Numbered from the stretch's first letter, positions 25,979 through 34,328 are shown. The stretch: 39,025 nucleotides of DNA from Chromobacterium alkanivorans (GCF_016937655.1 NZ_JAFHKL010000023.1:1-39025), one strand, 5' to 3'. Made by a program: numbers and translations. Notes: a model not told the origin generated them from the letters alone.

Positions 25979-26572
25979 ATGAAGAGCAAGACACGCAGCG
26001 AAACCATGGAGGAAACCCGGGCCCGGCTATTGCTGTCGGCGCGCCTCAGCTTCGGCTCCGACGGTTATGCGGCGGCGGTGATGGACGAGCTGACCGCCGC
26101 CGCCGGCGTGACCCGCGGCGCGCTTTATCACCATTTTGGCGACAAGAAAGGGCTGTTGCTGGCGGTGGCTCAGGCATTGGACGCTGAAATCGACGCCGAA
26201 ATCGCCAGGGCGGAAGGCGAAACGCCGGAACCGTGGCCAGCCTTCAAGCAACGCTGCCGCGCCTATCTGCAGGCGGTGACGACGCCGGAGGCGCAGCGCA
26301 TCCTGTTGCGCGACGCGCCGGCGGTTTTGGGCGCGGACTACGTGCAGGCCGGCCAGCGACAGTGCGTCGGCGCCATCGCCGAGCGCCTGAGCGCCTTGAT
26401 GGAGGCCGGCCTGATCCGCCGCGCCGACCCGCGGGCGCTGGCGCGGCTGATCCACGGCGCGTTGGTGGAGGGCGCCTGCTGGGCTGCCGGCGCAGAACGG
26501 CCGGCGGAGGCGCTGGCTCAGACGCTGGACGCGCTGGAGCCGCTGCTGGAGGGTTTGCGGCTAAGCGCCTGA
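25979..26572 (+). CDS. TetR-family transcriptional regulator
   Basis: 197 aa from the ATG with AGGGGAA upstream; a longer version from 25934 would begin inside an operator. The N-terminal helix-turn-helix is clear: T-R-A-R-L-L-L-S-A-R-x-x-F, then A-A-G-V-T-R-G-A-L-Y-H-H-F-G-D-K-K-G-L at about 43-61. The ligand domain is not assignable. Two ATACG-N3-CGTAT palindromes lie directly upstream, so autoregulation and control of the divergent MFS exporter are likely. Its end overlaps the convergent pcaC end by 12 bp. Confidence 0.88.
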   Translation: MKSKTRSETMEETRARLLLSARLSFGSDGYAAAVMDELTAAAGVTRGALYHHFGDKKGLLLAVAQALDAEIDAEIARAEGETPEPWPAFKQRCRAYLQAVTTPEAQRILLRDAPAVLGADYVQAGQRQCVGAIAERLSALMEAGLIRRADPRALARLIHGALVEGACWAAGAERPAEALAQTLDALEPLLEGLRLSA

Positions 26573-26965
26573 GCCGTCGCCGCCGTCACAGGACGTGGCG
26601 GCCAAGGCTTCTTCCGCCAGCTGGAAGGCGGTGTTCGCCGCCGGCACGCCGCCATACACCGCCACTTGCAGCAGGGTTTCCTTCAATTCGTCCCGGCTGA
26701 CGCCGTTGTTGCGCGCGGCGCGCAAATGCAGCTTCAGTTCCGCCTCCCGGCCCAGCGCGGCCAGCATGGCGATGGTGATCAGGCTGCGCTCCCGGCGCGC
26801 CAGGCCCGGGCGCTCCCAAATCTCGCCCCAGGCGTAGCGGGTGATCAGGTCCAGGAAGTCGCCGTTGAAATCGGTGCGGCCGGCCAGGCTGCGGTCCACA
26901 TGGGCGTCGCCCAGCACTTCCCTGCGTATTGTTTCGCCGCGACGACGGCGTTCTTGCTCATCCAT
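26561..26965 (-). CDS. pcaC: 4-Carboxymuconolactone decarboxylase
   Basis: 134 aa, the size of stand-alone PcaC. The AhpD-like/CMD fold is shown by V-L-G-D-A-H-V-D-R-S (about 17-26), F-L-D-L-I-T-R-Y-A-W-G-E-I-W at about 37-50, L-I-T-I-A-M-L-A-A-L-G-R and H-L-R-A-A-R-N-N-G-V-S. It converts gamma-carboxymuconolactone to beta-ketoadipate enol-lactone. It overlaps pcaB by 8 bp and is the last gene of the pcaIJF-transporter-pcaDBC set. Confidence 0.95.
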   Translation of the reverse strand: MDEQERRRRGETIRREVLGDAHVDRSLAGRTDFNGDFLDLITRYAWGEIWERPGLARRERSLITIAMLAALGREAELKLHLRAARNNGVSRDELKETLLQVAVYGGVPAANTAFQLAEEALAATSCDGGDGSGA

Positions 26966-28307
26966 TCCCTTGCTCCCGGTAGTGGTTCAACACCCGTTCC
27001 ACCAAGGCGTCGGCCGCGCCCAGGTTGTTGGAAGGGTCCAATAGCGCGTGCAATTCCTCCCCGCTGAGCAAGGCCGACAATTCCGGATGGCCGCACAGCG
27101 CGTCGGCCAGGCTTTCTCCTTGCCGGCGCGCCCGGCGGCAGCATTCCGCCACCAAGCGATGCGCTTGCGCGTGCCCCAGCCGTTCCGCCAGCGCCATGGT
27201 CACGGCTTCCGCCATGATCAGGCCGCCGCTGGCTTCGAGATTGCGACGCATCGCGCCGGGGTGGACTTCCAGCCCGCGCAGCAGATCCACCGCTTGACGC
27301 AAAGCGCCGGCGCACAGGCACAGCAGCTCCGGCAGCGTTTCCCACTCCGCCTGCCAGCCGCCCAGGCCGCGCTCCTGTTCCTGCGCCTGGGCGGCCAACA
27401 GGGTGGCGGCCAGCCCCGGCGCGCGCGCGGCGGCGGCCAGCAATACCGCCGAGGCCACCGGATTGCGCTTGTGCGGCATGCTGGACGAGCCGCCGCGGCC
27501 CGGCTGCTCCGGCTCGCTCAGTTCGGCGATTTCGGTTTGCATGGACAAGGACACGTCGCGGCCCAGTTTGCCCAGCGTGCCGCACAAGAGCGCGCACCAG
27601 CAGGCCAGCTCGGCCAGCCGATCGCGCTGGCTGTGCCAGGGCAGGTCCGGCGCGGCGAGGTCCAGCCGCCGCGCCAGATGCTCGGCCACCGCCAACCCAT
27701 GCGGCTCCAGCGCGGCCAGCGTGCCGGCGGCCCCGCCCAATTGCAGCGTCAGCAAGCGCGGCCGCAATTGACGCAGCCGCTCGCGCTGGCGCAGCAGCGC
27801 GTCCAGCAGGCCGGCGAACTTCAGCCCCAAGGTGGTGGGCGGCGCCTGTTGCAGCCAGGTGCGACCGGCCATGATTTCGCCGCGATGGCGGGCGCAGCGT
27901 TCGGCGCAGTCGTCGATCAGCGCGTCGAGATCGGCGCCGATGCCGCGCAGCGCCTGCCGCAATTGCAGCACCAAGGCGGTGTCCAGCACATCCTGGCTGG
28001 TGACGCCCCAGTGGACGAAGCGGGCGGCGTCGGCATCGGCGGCGGCGACCAGCGCCGTCAGCTGCCGGACCAGCGGAATCGCCAGATTGCCGGCCAGCGC
28101 GGCGTCCGTCGCCAGCCGGCCCTGATCGAACCGCTCGGCGCGGCAGTGCGCGGCAATGCCCTCCGCCGCGGCCGGCGGAATCACGCCGGCGTCCGCTTCG
28201 GCCAGCGCCAGCGCGGCCTCGACGTCCAGCATGGCCTGGATGGCGGCGAGGGGGGCGAAGGCCTCGGCGGCGGGGCCGGGGCGGAACAGCGGATTGAGCA
28301 GTTCCAT
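26958..28307 (-). CDS. pcaB: 3-Carboxy-cis,cis-muconate cycloisomerase
   Basis: 449 aa in the fumarase/aspartase superfamily. The signature loop G273-S-S-S-M-P-H-K-R-N-P283 is complete, and H99-W-G-V-T-S-Q-D106 forms another conserved active-site segment. It makes gamma-carboxymuconolactone from 3-carboxymuconate. It is 13 bp after pcaD and overlaps pcaC by 8 bp, so these genes are co-transcribed. The adenylosuccinate-lyase-like alternative is disfavoured by the pca context. Confidence 0.95.
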   Translation of the reverse strand: MELLNPLFRPGPAAEAFAPLAAIQAMLDVEAALALAEADAGVIPPAAAEGIAAHCRAERFDQGRLATDAALAGNLAIPLVRQLTALVAAADADAARFVHWGVTSQDVLDTALVLQLRQALRGIGADLDALIDDCAERCARHRGEIMAGRTWLQQAPPTTLGLKFAGLLDALLRQRERLRQLRPRLLTLQLGGAAGTLAALEPHGLAVAEHLARRLDLAAPDLPWHSQRDRLAELACWCALLCGTLGKLGRDVSLSMQTEIAELSEPEQPGRGGSSSMPHKRNPVASAVLLAAAARAPGLAATLLAAQAQEQERGLGGWQAEWETLPELLCLCAGALRQAVDLLRGLEVHPGAMRRNLEASGGLIMAEAVTMALAERLGHAQAHRLVAECCRRARRQGESLADALCGHPELSALLSGEELHALLDPSNNLGAADALVERVLNHYREQGNG

Positions 28308-28320
28308 CGGTTTCTTCGCC

Positions 28321-29103
28321 TCAGTGAGCGTCCAGAAAGGCCAGCAGCGCCTGTTCGAAGGCGAACGGCGCTTCCAGATTGGACAGGTGGGAGGCCGGCA
28401 GCAGCGCCAGGCGGGCGTCAGGCATCGCCGCGGCCATGGCTTCCGCCTGCGCGGCGGTGGTGACCGGGTCCTGCCGGCCGGCGATCAGCAGCGTGGGCGC
28501 GGCGATGCGCGGCAAGTCCGCGCGCAGGTCGGCGTCGGCCAGCGCCTCGCAGCAGGCGGCGTAGCCGTCCGGCGGGGTGGCCGCCAGCCAGGCGCGCGCC
28601 TGTTCCACCGTGTCCGGCGCCTGGGCGCAAAATCCGGCGCTGAACCAGCGCAGATGCGCGCTGGCGGCCAGCTCGGCCATGCCCTCGGCGCGCACTTGGG
28701 CGGCGCGCTGCCGCCAGGCCTCGGTTTCGCCTATCTTGGCGGCGCTGTTGCCGACGGTCAGGCTCCGCAGCCGTTCCGGCGCGTGAACGCCCAGCCACAG
28801 GCCGGTGAGGCCGCCCATCGAAATGCCGCAGAAGTGGGCGCGCTCGATGTCCAGCGCGTCCAGCAGCGACAGCGCGTCGCCGGCGAGGTCCGCCAGCCGC
28901 GGCGTCGCCGGTCCGGCTTCGCTGCCGCCATGGCCGCGGGCGTCGTAACGCAGCACGCGGTAACGCCGGCTCAGCGCCGCCAGCTGCGGCCGCCACATTT
29001 CCAGCGTGGTGCCCAGGGAGTTGGACAGCAGCAGCGCCGGCGCGTCGGCCGGGCCGTCCTGTTGGTAGTGCAGAGAATGGCTGGCCAGTTTCAATATGGG
29101 CAT
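28321..29103 (-). CDS. pcaD: 3-Oxoadipate enol-lactonase
   Basis: 260 aa alpha/beta hydrolase. The nucleophile elbow G-I-S95-M-G-G, acid D212 (in G-R-Q-D-P-V) and H239 (in A-S-H-L-S-N-L-E) form the expected triad. Early R-Y-D-A-R-G-H-G-G-S is also typical of PcaD. It hydrolyses the enol-lactone from both the catechol (CatC) and protocatechuate (PcaC) branches to beta-ketoadipate. No separate catD is present, so this gene probably serves both branches. It lies 12 bp from the transporter gene and 13 bp from pcaB. Confidence 0.94.
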   Translation of the reverse strand: MPILKLASHSLHYQQDGPADAPALLLSNSLGTTLEMWRPQLAALSRRYRVLRYDARGHGGSEAGPATPRLADLAGDALSLLDALDIERAHFCGISMGGLTGLWLGVHAPERLRSLTVGNSAAKIGETEAWRQRAAQVRAEGMAELAASAHLRWFSAGFCAQAPDTVEQARAWLAATPPDGYAACCEALADADLRADLPRIAAPTLLIAGRQDPVTTAAQAEAMAAAMPDARLALLPASHLSNLEAPFAFEQALLAFLDAH

Positions 29104-29115
29104 GGGGGCTCCTCT

Positions 29116-30456
29116 CTATGCCTGGGACTTCAAAACCGCGGGCGCGGCGTCCAGCCGCGCCATCGCGAACAAGGCCAGCGCGCCGGCCAGCACCGGCGCG
29201 GCGGCCCAGGCGAAAAAGCCGTGCGCCGATCCGGCCGCGGCAAACAGCAGGGCGCCGGTCATAGCACCGATGATGGAGCCGGCGCGGCCGGCGGCCAGCG
29301 CCCAGCTTACCCCGGTGGCGCGCGCCTGGGTGGGGTAGAGGGTGGCGGCGAGTATGCTCAGATTGTTCAAGGCGCCGGTCAGGCTGAAGCCCACCAGGAA
29401 CACGGTGGCGAACAGCCAGCCGCCGTCGCCCAGCGCCGCGCCCACGGCGGACAGCGCCAGCGCCGCCAGCAGGCACAGCCAGGGCAGCACTCTGCGCGCG
29501 CCCATCCTGTCCATCAACATGGCCATGACCACGCCGCCCACCGCGCCGCCCAGCGGCACCATCGCGCTGATGCGCGCCGCCTGCGCCGTGCTGTAGCCGT
29601 GGTCTCGCAGAATGGTGGGCATCCAGTTGGTCAACAGGTAGAACACGAACAGGCAGCAGAAAAAAGTCAGCCACAGCAGCAGGGTGCGGGCGCGCGCGCC
29701 GGCGACGAACAGCAGGCTGGCCGAGGAGCGGCCGGCCGCGGCGGCGTTTTCGTGGCGGAAGGCCTGGCCCTGCCAGCGCGGGTCCGGATTGATGCGGGCG
29801 ACGATGCGGCGCAGCGCGGCGGCCTGGTCCGGTTTGCCGGCGAGATAGCATACCGATTCCGGCAACAGCCAGATCATGAAGGGCAGCAAGAGCAGGGGCG
29901 CCAGGCCGCCGGCCGTCAGCACGCCTTGCCAGCCCCACAGCGGGATGATCTGGCTGGCGACGCCGCCGCCCAGCGCCAGGCCGGCGGTGAAGCCGGCGTA
30001 ACTGAGGGTGACCAGCAGCATGCGGTGGCGCGCCGGCGAGTATTCCGAGCTCAGGGTGATGCAGTTGGGCAGCACGCCGCCCAGGCCGATGCCGGTGAGA
30101 AAGCGCAGCAGCGCCAGCGTTTCTATCGAATCCGACCACGCCGAGGCCAGCGTGCCCAGGCCGAAGATCAGCGTGCACAGTAGCAACACCCGTTTGCGGC
30201 CCAGGCGGTCCGCCACCGGGCCGAAGGCGAAATTGCCTATCAGCATGCCGAACAGGCCGGCGCCGAAAGCCGGAGCCAGCTGGCCGCGGGAAATGCCCCA
30301 CTGGCCGATCAGCTCGGGCGCGATGTAGCCGATGGCGGCGGTGTCGAAACCGTCCAGCAGCACGATGAGAAAACACAGCGTCAACACCATGATCTGGTAG
30401 CGGGACAGCGGGCTGTCGTCGATGAATTCGCTGATGTCCATGGGCTTGTCCTGCAT
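29116..30456 (-). CDS. Aromatic acid/H+ symporter (MFS, AAHS family), second copy
   Basis: 446 aa with about 12 hydrophobic segments. The AAHS motif D-G-F-D-T-A-A-I-G-Y-I-A-P is in helix 1 and G-P-V-A-D-R-L-G-R-K-R in the first cytoplasmic loop. An ideal AGGAGG ribosome binding site lies 5 bases before the ATG. It precedes pcaD in the minus-strand operon. It could import benzoate (BenK-like), protocatechuate or 4-hydroxybenzoate; the sequence does not decide. A gap of 283 bp with MITE-like repeats separates it from pcaF, so it may need its own promoter. Confidence 0.85.
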   Translation of the reverse strand: MQDKPMDISEFIDDSPLSRYQIMVLTLCFLIVLLDGFDTAAIGYIAPELIGQWGISRGQLAPAFGAGLFGMLIGNFAFGPVADRLGRKRVLLLCTLIFGLGTLASAWSDSIETLALLRFLTGIGLGGVLPNCITLSSEYSPARHRMLLVTLSYAGFTAGLALGGGVASQIIPLWGWQGVLTAGGLAPLLLLPFMIWLLPESVCYLAGKPDQAAALRRIVARINPDPRWQGQAFRHENAAAAGRSSASLLFVAGARARTLLLWLTFFCCLFVFYLLTNWMPTILRDHGYSTAQAARISAMVPLGGAVGGVVMAMLMDRMGARRVLPWLCLLAALALSAVGAALGDGGWLFATVFLVGFSLTGALNNLSILAATLYPTQARATGVSWALAAGRAGSIIGAMTGALLFAAAGSAHGFFAWAAAPVLAGALALFAMARLDAAPAVLKSQA

Positions 30457-30513
30457 GGGAGCCTCCTGAGGAAAGAGGGCGCGCGGCGGGCGGCGCTCGC
30501 CGCGTCGCGCCTT

Positions 30514-30599
30514 GCCGATGCGCGCTTGATGGTAAGCCGGTTCTCAGAGCAGGTTCAAAGTGTCGCGGTCCAGAGCGGCGAACCTTGAACAGTTTCTCA
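30514..30599. repeat. Degenerate MITE end plus a 50-bp mini-element flanked by TCA
   Basis: Bases 30514-30543 match the terminal 30 bases of MITE copy C (30710-30739) at about 22 of 30 positions and end in GGTTC followed by TCA (30544-30546). The next 50 bases (30547-30596) start GAGCAGGTTCAA and end TTGAACAGTTTC, an imperfect inverted repeat, again followed by TCA (30597-30599). The layout is TCA-element-TCA-element C-TCA. This looks like successive insertions at the same kind of target. Confidence 0.6.
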
Positions 30600-30739
30600 G
30601 AGCCTGTTTACGCTCTCGCGAGCTAAGGCGAGACAAGGCGAAAACAAGCGAAAAAGCGGAGTGTACATACGGTACATGAGCATTTTGAGCTTGTTTTTGA
30701 CGCGGTATCGCCGACGCGCAGCAGATCGTAAACAGGTTC
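30600..30739 (-). mobile_element. MITE-like element, copy C (140 bp), directly after pcaF
   Basis: The ends are GAGCCTGTTTACG (30600-30612) and CGTAAACAGGTTC (30727-30739), which pair at 12 of 13 positions. Perfect TCA flanks lie at 30597-30599 and 30740-30742. It is in the opposite orientation to copies A and B and is close to copy A in sequence across most of its length, with an 11-bp length difference. The right flank TCA is the complement of the pcaF TGA stop codon. Confidence 0.8.
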
Positions 30740-31942
30740 TCAGACGCGCTCGATAATCAACGCGATGCCTTGCCCCACGCCTATGCACATGCTGCACAGC
30801 GCGTAGCGGCCGCCGGTGCGTTGCAGCTGGTACATGGCGGTGGCCGCCAGCCGCGCGCCGCTGGCGCCCAGCGGGTGACCGAGGGCGATGGCGCCGCCGT
30901 TGGGGTTGACGTGCGGGGCGTCGTCCGGCAGTCCCAGCTCGCGCAGCACCGCCAGCGCCTGGGCGGCGAAGGCCTCGTTCAGCTCGATCACGTCCATCTG
31001 CTCCAGCCGCAGCCCGGCCAGGGCCAGGGCCTTGCGCATCGCCGGCGCCGGGCCGAAGCCCATGATGCGCGGCTCCACGCCGGCGCAGGCCATGGCCAGC
31101 ACTCGGGCGCGCGGCGTCAGGCCGTGGCGTTGCAAGGCGGCTTCGCCGGCCAGCAGCAGCGCCGCAGCGCCGTCGTTGATGCCGGAGGCGTTGCCGGCGG
31201 TGACGCTGCCGTCGGGCCGCACCACGCCCTTGAGCCGGGCCAAGGCCTCCAGCGAGGTGGCGCGCGGGTGCTCGTCGCGGCTAAAGCGCAGCGCCTCGCC
31301 CCTGGCTTGCGGAATCAGCGCTTCCATCAATTCATCGTCCAGCCTGCCGGCTTCCTGGGCGGCGGCGGCGCGCAGCTGGCTGCGCAGCGCGAAGGCATCC
31401 TGGTCCGCGCGCGAAACGCGGAATTGCTCGGCCACGTTTTCCGCCGTCTCCGGCATGCTGTCCACGCCGTAGCGCTCGCGCAGCAGCGGGTTGACGAAGC
31501 GCCAGCCCATGGTGCTGTCCTCGATGCGCAGATTGCGGGCGAAGGCGCTGTCCGCCTTGCCCATCACATAGGGCGCGCGGCTCATGCTCTCCACGCCGCC
31601 GGCGATGATCAGCTCGGCCTCGCCGCTCTTGATCGCGCGCGCCGCCTGGCCGATGGCGTCCAGGCTGGAGCCGCACAGGCGGTTGACGGTGCTGGCCGGC
31701 GTGGACGGCGGCAGGCCGGCCAGCAGCGCGGCCATGCGCGCCACGTTGCGGTTGTCTTCGCCGGCCTGGTTGGCGCAGCCGTAGAGCACATCGTCCAGCC
31801 GCTCCCAGTCCACGCCCGGGTTGCGCTGCTGCAGCGCGGTCAGCGGCAGGGCGGCCAGATCGTCGGCGCGCAAGGCGGACAGGCCGCCGCCGTAGCGGCC
31901 GAAGGGGGTGCGGATGGCGTCGCAGAGATAGGCGTGGTTCAT
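30740..31942 (-). CDS. pcaF: 3-Oxoadipyl-CoA thiolase
   Basis: 400 aa, the standard length. The start is the ATG that overlaps the pcaJ stop by 4 bp, after GGAGAGAG. Thiolase residues are present: nucleophile C90 in N-R-L-C-G-S-S, late N-P-x-G-G-A-I-A-L-G-H-P-L-G with the catalytic His, and the C-terminal C-S-M-C-I-G-V-G-Q-G. The D-x-x-D-D-V-L-Y-G-C-A-N-Q-A-G-E-D-N-R-N block (about 47-66) is typical of PcaF/PaaJ. Context favours PcaF. It cleaves beta-ketoadipyl-CoA to succinyl-CoA and acetyl-CoA. The stop codon coincides with a MITE target-site duplication. Confidence 0.95.
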   Translation of the reverse strand: MNHAYLCDAIRTPFGRYGGGLSALRADDLAALPLTALQQRNPGVDWERLDDVLYGCANQAGEDNRNVARMAALLAGLPPSTPASTVNRLCGSSLDAIGQAARAIKSGEAELIIAGGVESMSRAPYVMGKADSAFARNLRIEDSTMGWRFVNPLLRERYGVDSMPETAENVAEQFRVSRADQDAFALRSQLRAAAAQEAGRLDDELMEALIPQARGEALRFSRDEHPRATSLEALARLKGVVRPDGSVTAGNASGINDGAAALLLAGEAALQRHGLTPRARVLAMACAGVEPRIMGFGPAPAMRKALALAGLRLEQMDVIELNEAFAAQALAVLRELGLPDDAPHVNPNGGAIALGHPLGASGARLAATAMYQLQRTGGRYALCSMCIGVGQGIALIIERV

Positions 31943-32598
31943 GGTCTCTCTCCTTGGCGGGCGTCGGTCAGCCTGACCGGCGTCAGCCGCTGCAATTCGT
32001 CGAAATCCAGGCCGGGCACGCATTCGCGCAGCAGCAGCTCGCCGTCGCTGATGTCTATCACCGCCAGGTCGGTGTAGACGCGGTGGACGCAGCCGACGCC
32101 GGTCAGCGGATAGCCGCAGGCTTCCACCAGCTTGCATTCGCCTTGCTTGCTCAGGTGCTCCATCATCACGAACACCTGTTTGGCGCCTATGGCCAGGTCC
32201 ATCGCGCCGCCCACCGCCGGGATGGCGTCCGGCGCGCCGGTGTGCCAGTTGGCCAGGTCGCCGCGCCGCGACACCTGGAAGGCGCCCAGCACGCAGATGT
32301 CCAGATGGCCGCCGCGCATCATGGCGAAGGAGTCGCCGTGGTGGAAGAAACAGCCGCCGGGCAATAGCGTGACCGGCTCCTTGCCGGCGTTGATCAGGTC
32401 CGGATCCGCCTGGCCTGGCGCAGGCGCCGGCCCCATGCCCAGCAGGCCGTTCTCGCTGTGCAGGAAGATGTCCAGCTCCGGCGGCAGGTAATCGGCCACC
32501 CGGGTGGGCAGGCCTATGCCCAGATTGACGTAAGCGCCTTCAGGGATGTCGCGCGCCACCCGCGCCGCCATCTGTTCGCGGTTCAGTCGATTAAGCAT
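31939..32598 (-). CDS. pcaJ: 3-Oxoadipate CoA-transferase subunit B
   Basis: 219 aa. The CoA-transferase family I beta subunit is recognised by G-I-G-L-P-T (about 27-32) and the catalytic glutamate E49 in the motif S-E-N-G-L-L-G-M-G-P. With PcaI it moves CoA from succinyl-CoA to beta-ketoadipate. It overlaps pcaI by 8 bp and pcaF by 4 bp. Similar pairs act on acetoacetate, but the pca setting decides the name. Confidence 0.94.
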   Translation of the reverse strand: MLNRLNREQMAARVARDIPEGAYVNLGIGLPTRVADYLPPELDIFLHSENGLLGMGPAPAPGQADPDLINAGKEPVTLLPGGCFFHHGDSFAMMRGGHLDICVLGAFQVSRRGDLANWHTGAPDAIPAVGGAMDLAIGAKQVFVMMEHLSKQGECKLVEACGYPLTGVGCVHRVYTDLAVIDISDGELLLRECVPGLDFDELQRLTPVRLTDARQGERP

Positions 32599-33283
32599 GC
32601 CGGCCTCCAGGCGCGTTCCGGTCGGCGACGCAGACCAGCTTGTGAACGAAGATGCCCGGCGTCACCACGGTTTCCGGGTCCATCTCGCCCAAGGGCAGCA
32701 CTTGTCCCACCTGGGCGATGGTCTGGCGCGCGGCGGCGGCCATGATGGGGCCGAAGTTGCGCGCCGCCTTGCGGTATTGCAGATTGCCCCAGCGATCGCC
32801 GCGACAGGCCTTGATCAGCGCGAAATCGGCGTGGATGGGGTATTCCAGTACGTAGTCGCGGCCATGGATGCGGCGGGTTTCCTTGCCCTCCGCCAGCAAG
32901 GTGCCGTAGCCGGTGGGCGTGAAGATGGCGCCCAGGCCGGCGCCGGCGGCCTGGATGCGCGCGGCCAGATTGCCCTGCGGCACCAGTTCCAGCTCGATGT
33001 CGCCGGCGCGGTAGAGCGCGTCGAACACCTGGGAATCCGCCTGGCGCGGAAACGAGCAGACGATCTTGCGCACCCGGCGCGCGCGCAGCAGCGCGGCCAG
33101 GCCGGTCTCGCCGTTGCCGGCGTTGTTGTTGACGATGGTGAGGTTGCGCGCGCCGTGGTCTATCAGCGCGTCTATCAACTCCGCCGGCTGGCCGGCGACG
33201 CCGAAGCCGCCGATCATCACCGTGGCGTCGTCGTGGATGTCGGCAATGGCGGCGGCGGCTGAACTTACCGTTTTATCTATCAT
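32591..33283 (-). CDS. pcaI: 3-Oxoadipate CoA-transferase subunit A
   Basis: 230 aa from the ATG after AAAGGAC; the open frame extends 30 codons upstream, but that region holds the promoter and PcaR-box-like site. The CoA-binding G-G-F-G-V-A-G-Q-P is near residues 25-33. Further family features are N-N-N-A-G-N-G at about 52-58 and F-T-P-T-G-Y-G-T near 120. It is the first gene of the minus-strand pca operon and divergent from pcaR, as expected for a PcaR-controlled gene. Confidence 0.94.
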   Translation of the reverse strand: MIDKTVSSAAAAIADIHDDATVMIGGFGVAGQPAELIDALIDHGARNLTIVNNNAGNGETGLAALLRARRVRKIVCSFPRQADSQVFDALYRAGDIELELVPQGNLAARIQAAGAGLGAIFTPTGYGTLLAEGKETRRIHGRDYVLEYPIHADFALIKACRGDRWGNLQYRKAARNFGPIMAAAARQTIAQVGQVLPLGEMDPETVVTPGIFVHKLVCVADRNAPGGRHA

Positions 33284-33330
33284 CGACTGTCCTTTGCAGG
33301 CTGCGAGCAGCCGTGAATGGAAAGGATTTT

Positions 33331-33345
33331 GTGCGATTATCGAAC
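33331..33345. promoter_or_regulatory. PcaR-box-like site in the pcaI promoter
   Basis: The minus strand reads GTTCGATAATCGCAC, which matches, from memory, the 15-bp PcaR site reported in the Pseudomonas putida pcaIJ promoter. Its GATAAT is placed like a -10 hexamer about 55 bp before the pcaI start codon. A weaker copy (about 10 of 15) follows at 33350-33364, and another (about 11 of 15, opposite orientation) at 33417-33431 near the pcaR start. Confidence 0.7.
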
Positions 33346-33375
33346 AACATATCTTTAATCGCGCATTCAGCATGC

Positions 33376-33404
33376 TTGCCCGTCGGACGCGCGGTCAATA
33401 CGAT
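33376..33404 (+). promoter_or_regulatory. Candidate sigma-70 promoter of pcaR
   Basis: TTGCCC (33376-33381) and TACGAT (33399-33404) are exactly 17 bases apart, 50 bp before the pcaR ATG. A PcaR-box-like sequence just downstream (33417-33431) would allow autorepression. Confidence 0.5.
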
Positions 33405-33453
33405 GATCGCAATAGTGTGCGGTAATCGCTCAAGACGGAAAAAAGGAGTCAAG

Positions 33454-34263
33454 ATGCAACAGTGGCAAGAGGCGGCGGACGAGGAGGGCGTGGAGGAGAC
33501 GTTCAGCGGCGACCCCAACTACATGGCCTCGCTGGCGCGCGGGCTGGCGGTGATTCAGGCGTTTTCGGCGCAGCGGCGCCTGCTGTCCACCTCGCAGATC
33601 AGCCAGCGCACCGGCATTCCGCGCGCGGCGGTGCGGCGCTGCCTGTATACGCTGAACAAGCTGGGCTTCGTGGACAGCGAGGACGGCCGCCATTTCTCCC
33701 TGCGCCCGCGCATCCTGGCGCTGGGCCACGCCTATCTGGGCTCGACGCCGCTGGCGCGCGCCGGCCAGCCGGTGTTGCGCCACGTCAGCAGCAGCGTCAA
33801 CGAGTCCAGCTCCATCGCCATCCTGGACGGCGACGACATTCTTTATATCGCGCGCGCCTTCACCAGCCGCATCATGACGGTGGACCTGGACATAGGCAGC
33901 CGCCTGCCGGCGGCCTGCACCTCGATGGGCCGGGCGATGCTGAGCCGGCTGCCCGCCGCCGAGCTGGCCCAGTTGCTGGATCGCGCGCGGCTGGTCCAGC
34001 ACACGCCGCACACCATTGTTGAGCGCCCGACGCTGGAGGCGGAGCTGGCGCGGGTGGCGGAGCAGGGCTATGCCTTGATCGATCAGGAGCTGGAAATCGG
34101 CCTGCGTTCCATCGCCGTGCCCATCATCGGCGCCGACGGCCGCGCCGCGGCGGCGATCAACGTGGGCGTGCAGGCGGCGCGCGTCAGCCGCGAGGATCTG
34201 CTGCTACGCATCTTGCCGGTGCTGCGCGAGGCGGCGGCGGAACTTGCCTTGCTGGCGGGCTGA
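33454..34263 (+). CDS. pcaR: IclR-family regulator of the pca genes
   Basis: 269 aa, starting at the ATG with an ideal AAGGAG ribosome binding site 5 bases upstream. An N-terminal winged helix (about 25-85: S-L-A-R-G-L-A-V-I-Q-A-F, then T-G-I-P-R-A-A-V-R-R-C-L-Y-T-L) is followed by an IclR effector domain (about 95-265). The latter contains T-S-M-G-R-A-M-L-S and Y-A-L-I-D-Q-E-L-E-I-G-L-R-S-I-A-V-P. This matches the PcaR/PobR/PcaU subgroup. Position divergent to pcaI and the box in between support PcaR, an activator responding to beta-ketoadipate in pseudomonads. Confidence 0.92.
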   Translation: MQQWQEAADEEGVEETFSGDPNYMASLARGLAVIQAFSAQRRLLSTSQISQRTGIPRAAVRRCLYTLNKLGFVDSEDGRHFSLRPRILALGHAYLGSTPLARAGQPVLRHVSSSVNESSSIAILDGDDILYIARAFTSRIMTVDLDIGSRLPAACTSMGRAMLSRLPAAELAQLLDRARLVQHTPHTIVERPTLEAELARVAEQGYALIDQELEIGLRSIAVPIIGADGRAAAAINVGVQAARVSREDLLLRILPVLREAAAELALLAG

Positions 34264-34300
34264 GGAAAGCTTTGCCCTTGGCGCGGATAGGACATCAGAA

Positions 34301-34328
34301 TTAACAGCGCGCGGGAAAACCCTATGCT
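34301..34328 (+). promoter_or_regulatory. Candidate sigma-70 promoter of the signalling operon
   Basis: TTAACA (34301-34306) and TATGCT (34323-34328) are separated by 16 bases in the 104-bp gap before the histidine kinase gene, about 40 bp from its ATG. It is the best promoter-like pair in this gap. Confidence 0.5.

Noticed and set aside
28156-30183. 675-codon plus-strand open frame opposite pcaB, pcaD and the transporter
   Set aside because: Gln/Arg/Gly-rich antisense product crossing several genuine genes; no start signal.
30597-30797. Short open frame inside MITE copy C, with a similar peptide (L-M-Y-R-M-Y-T) readable in copy A
   Set aside because: It is not kept in copy B, has no ribosome binding site and follows from the shared nucleotide sequence rather than coding selection.
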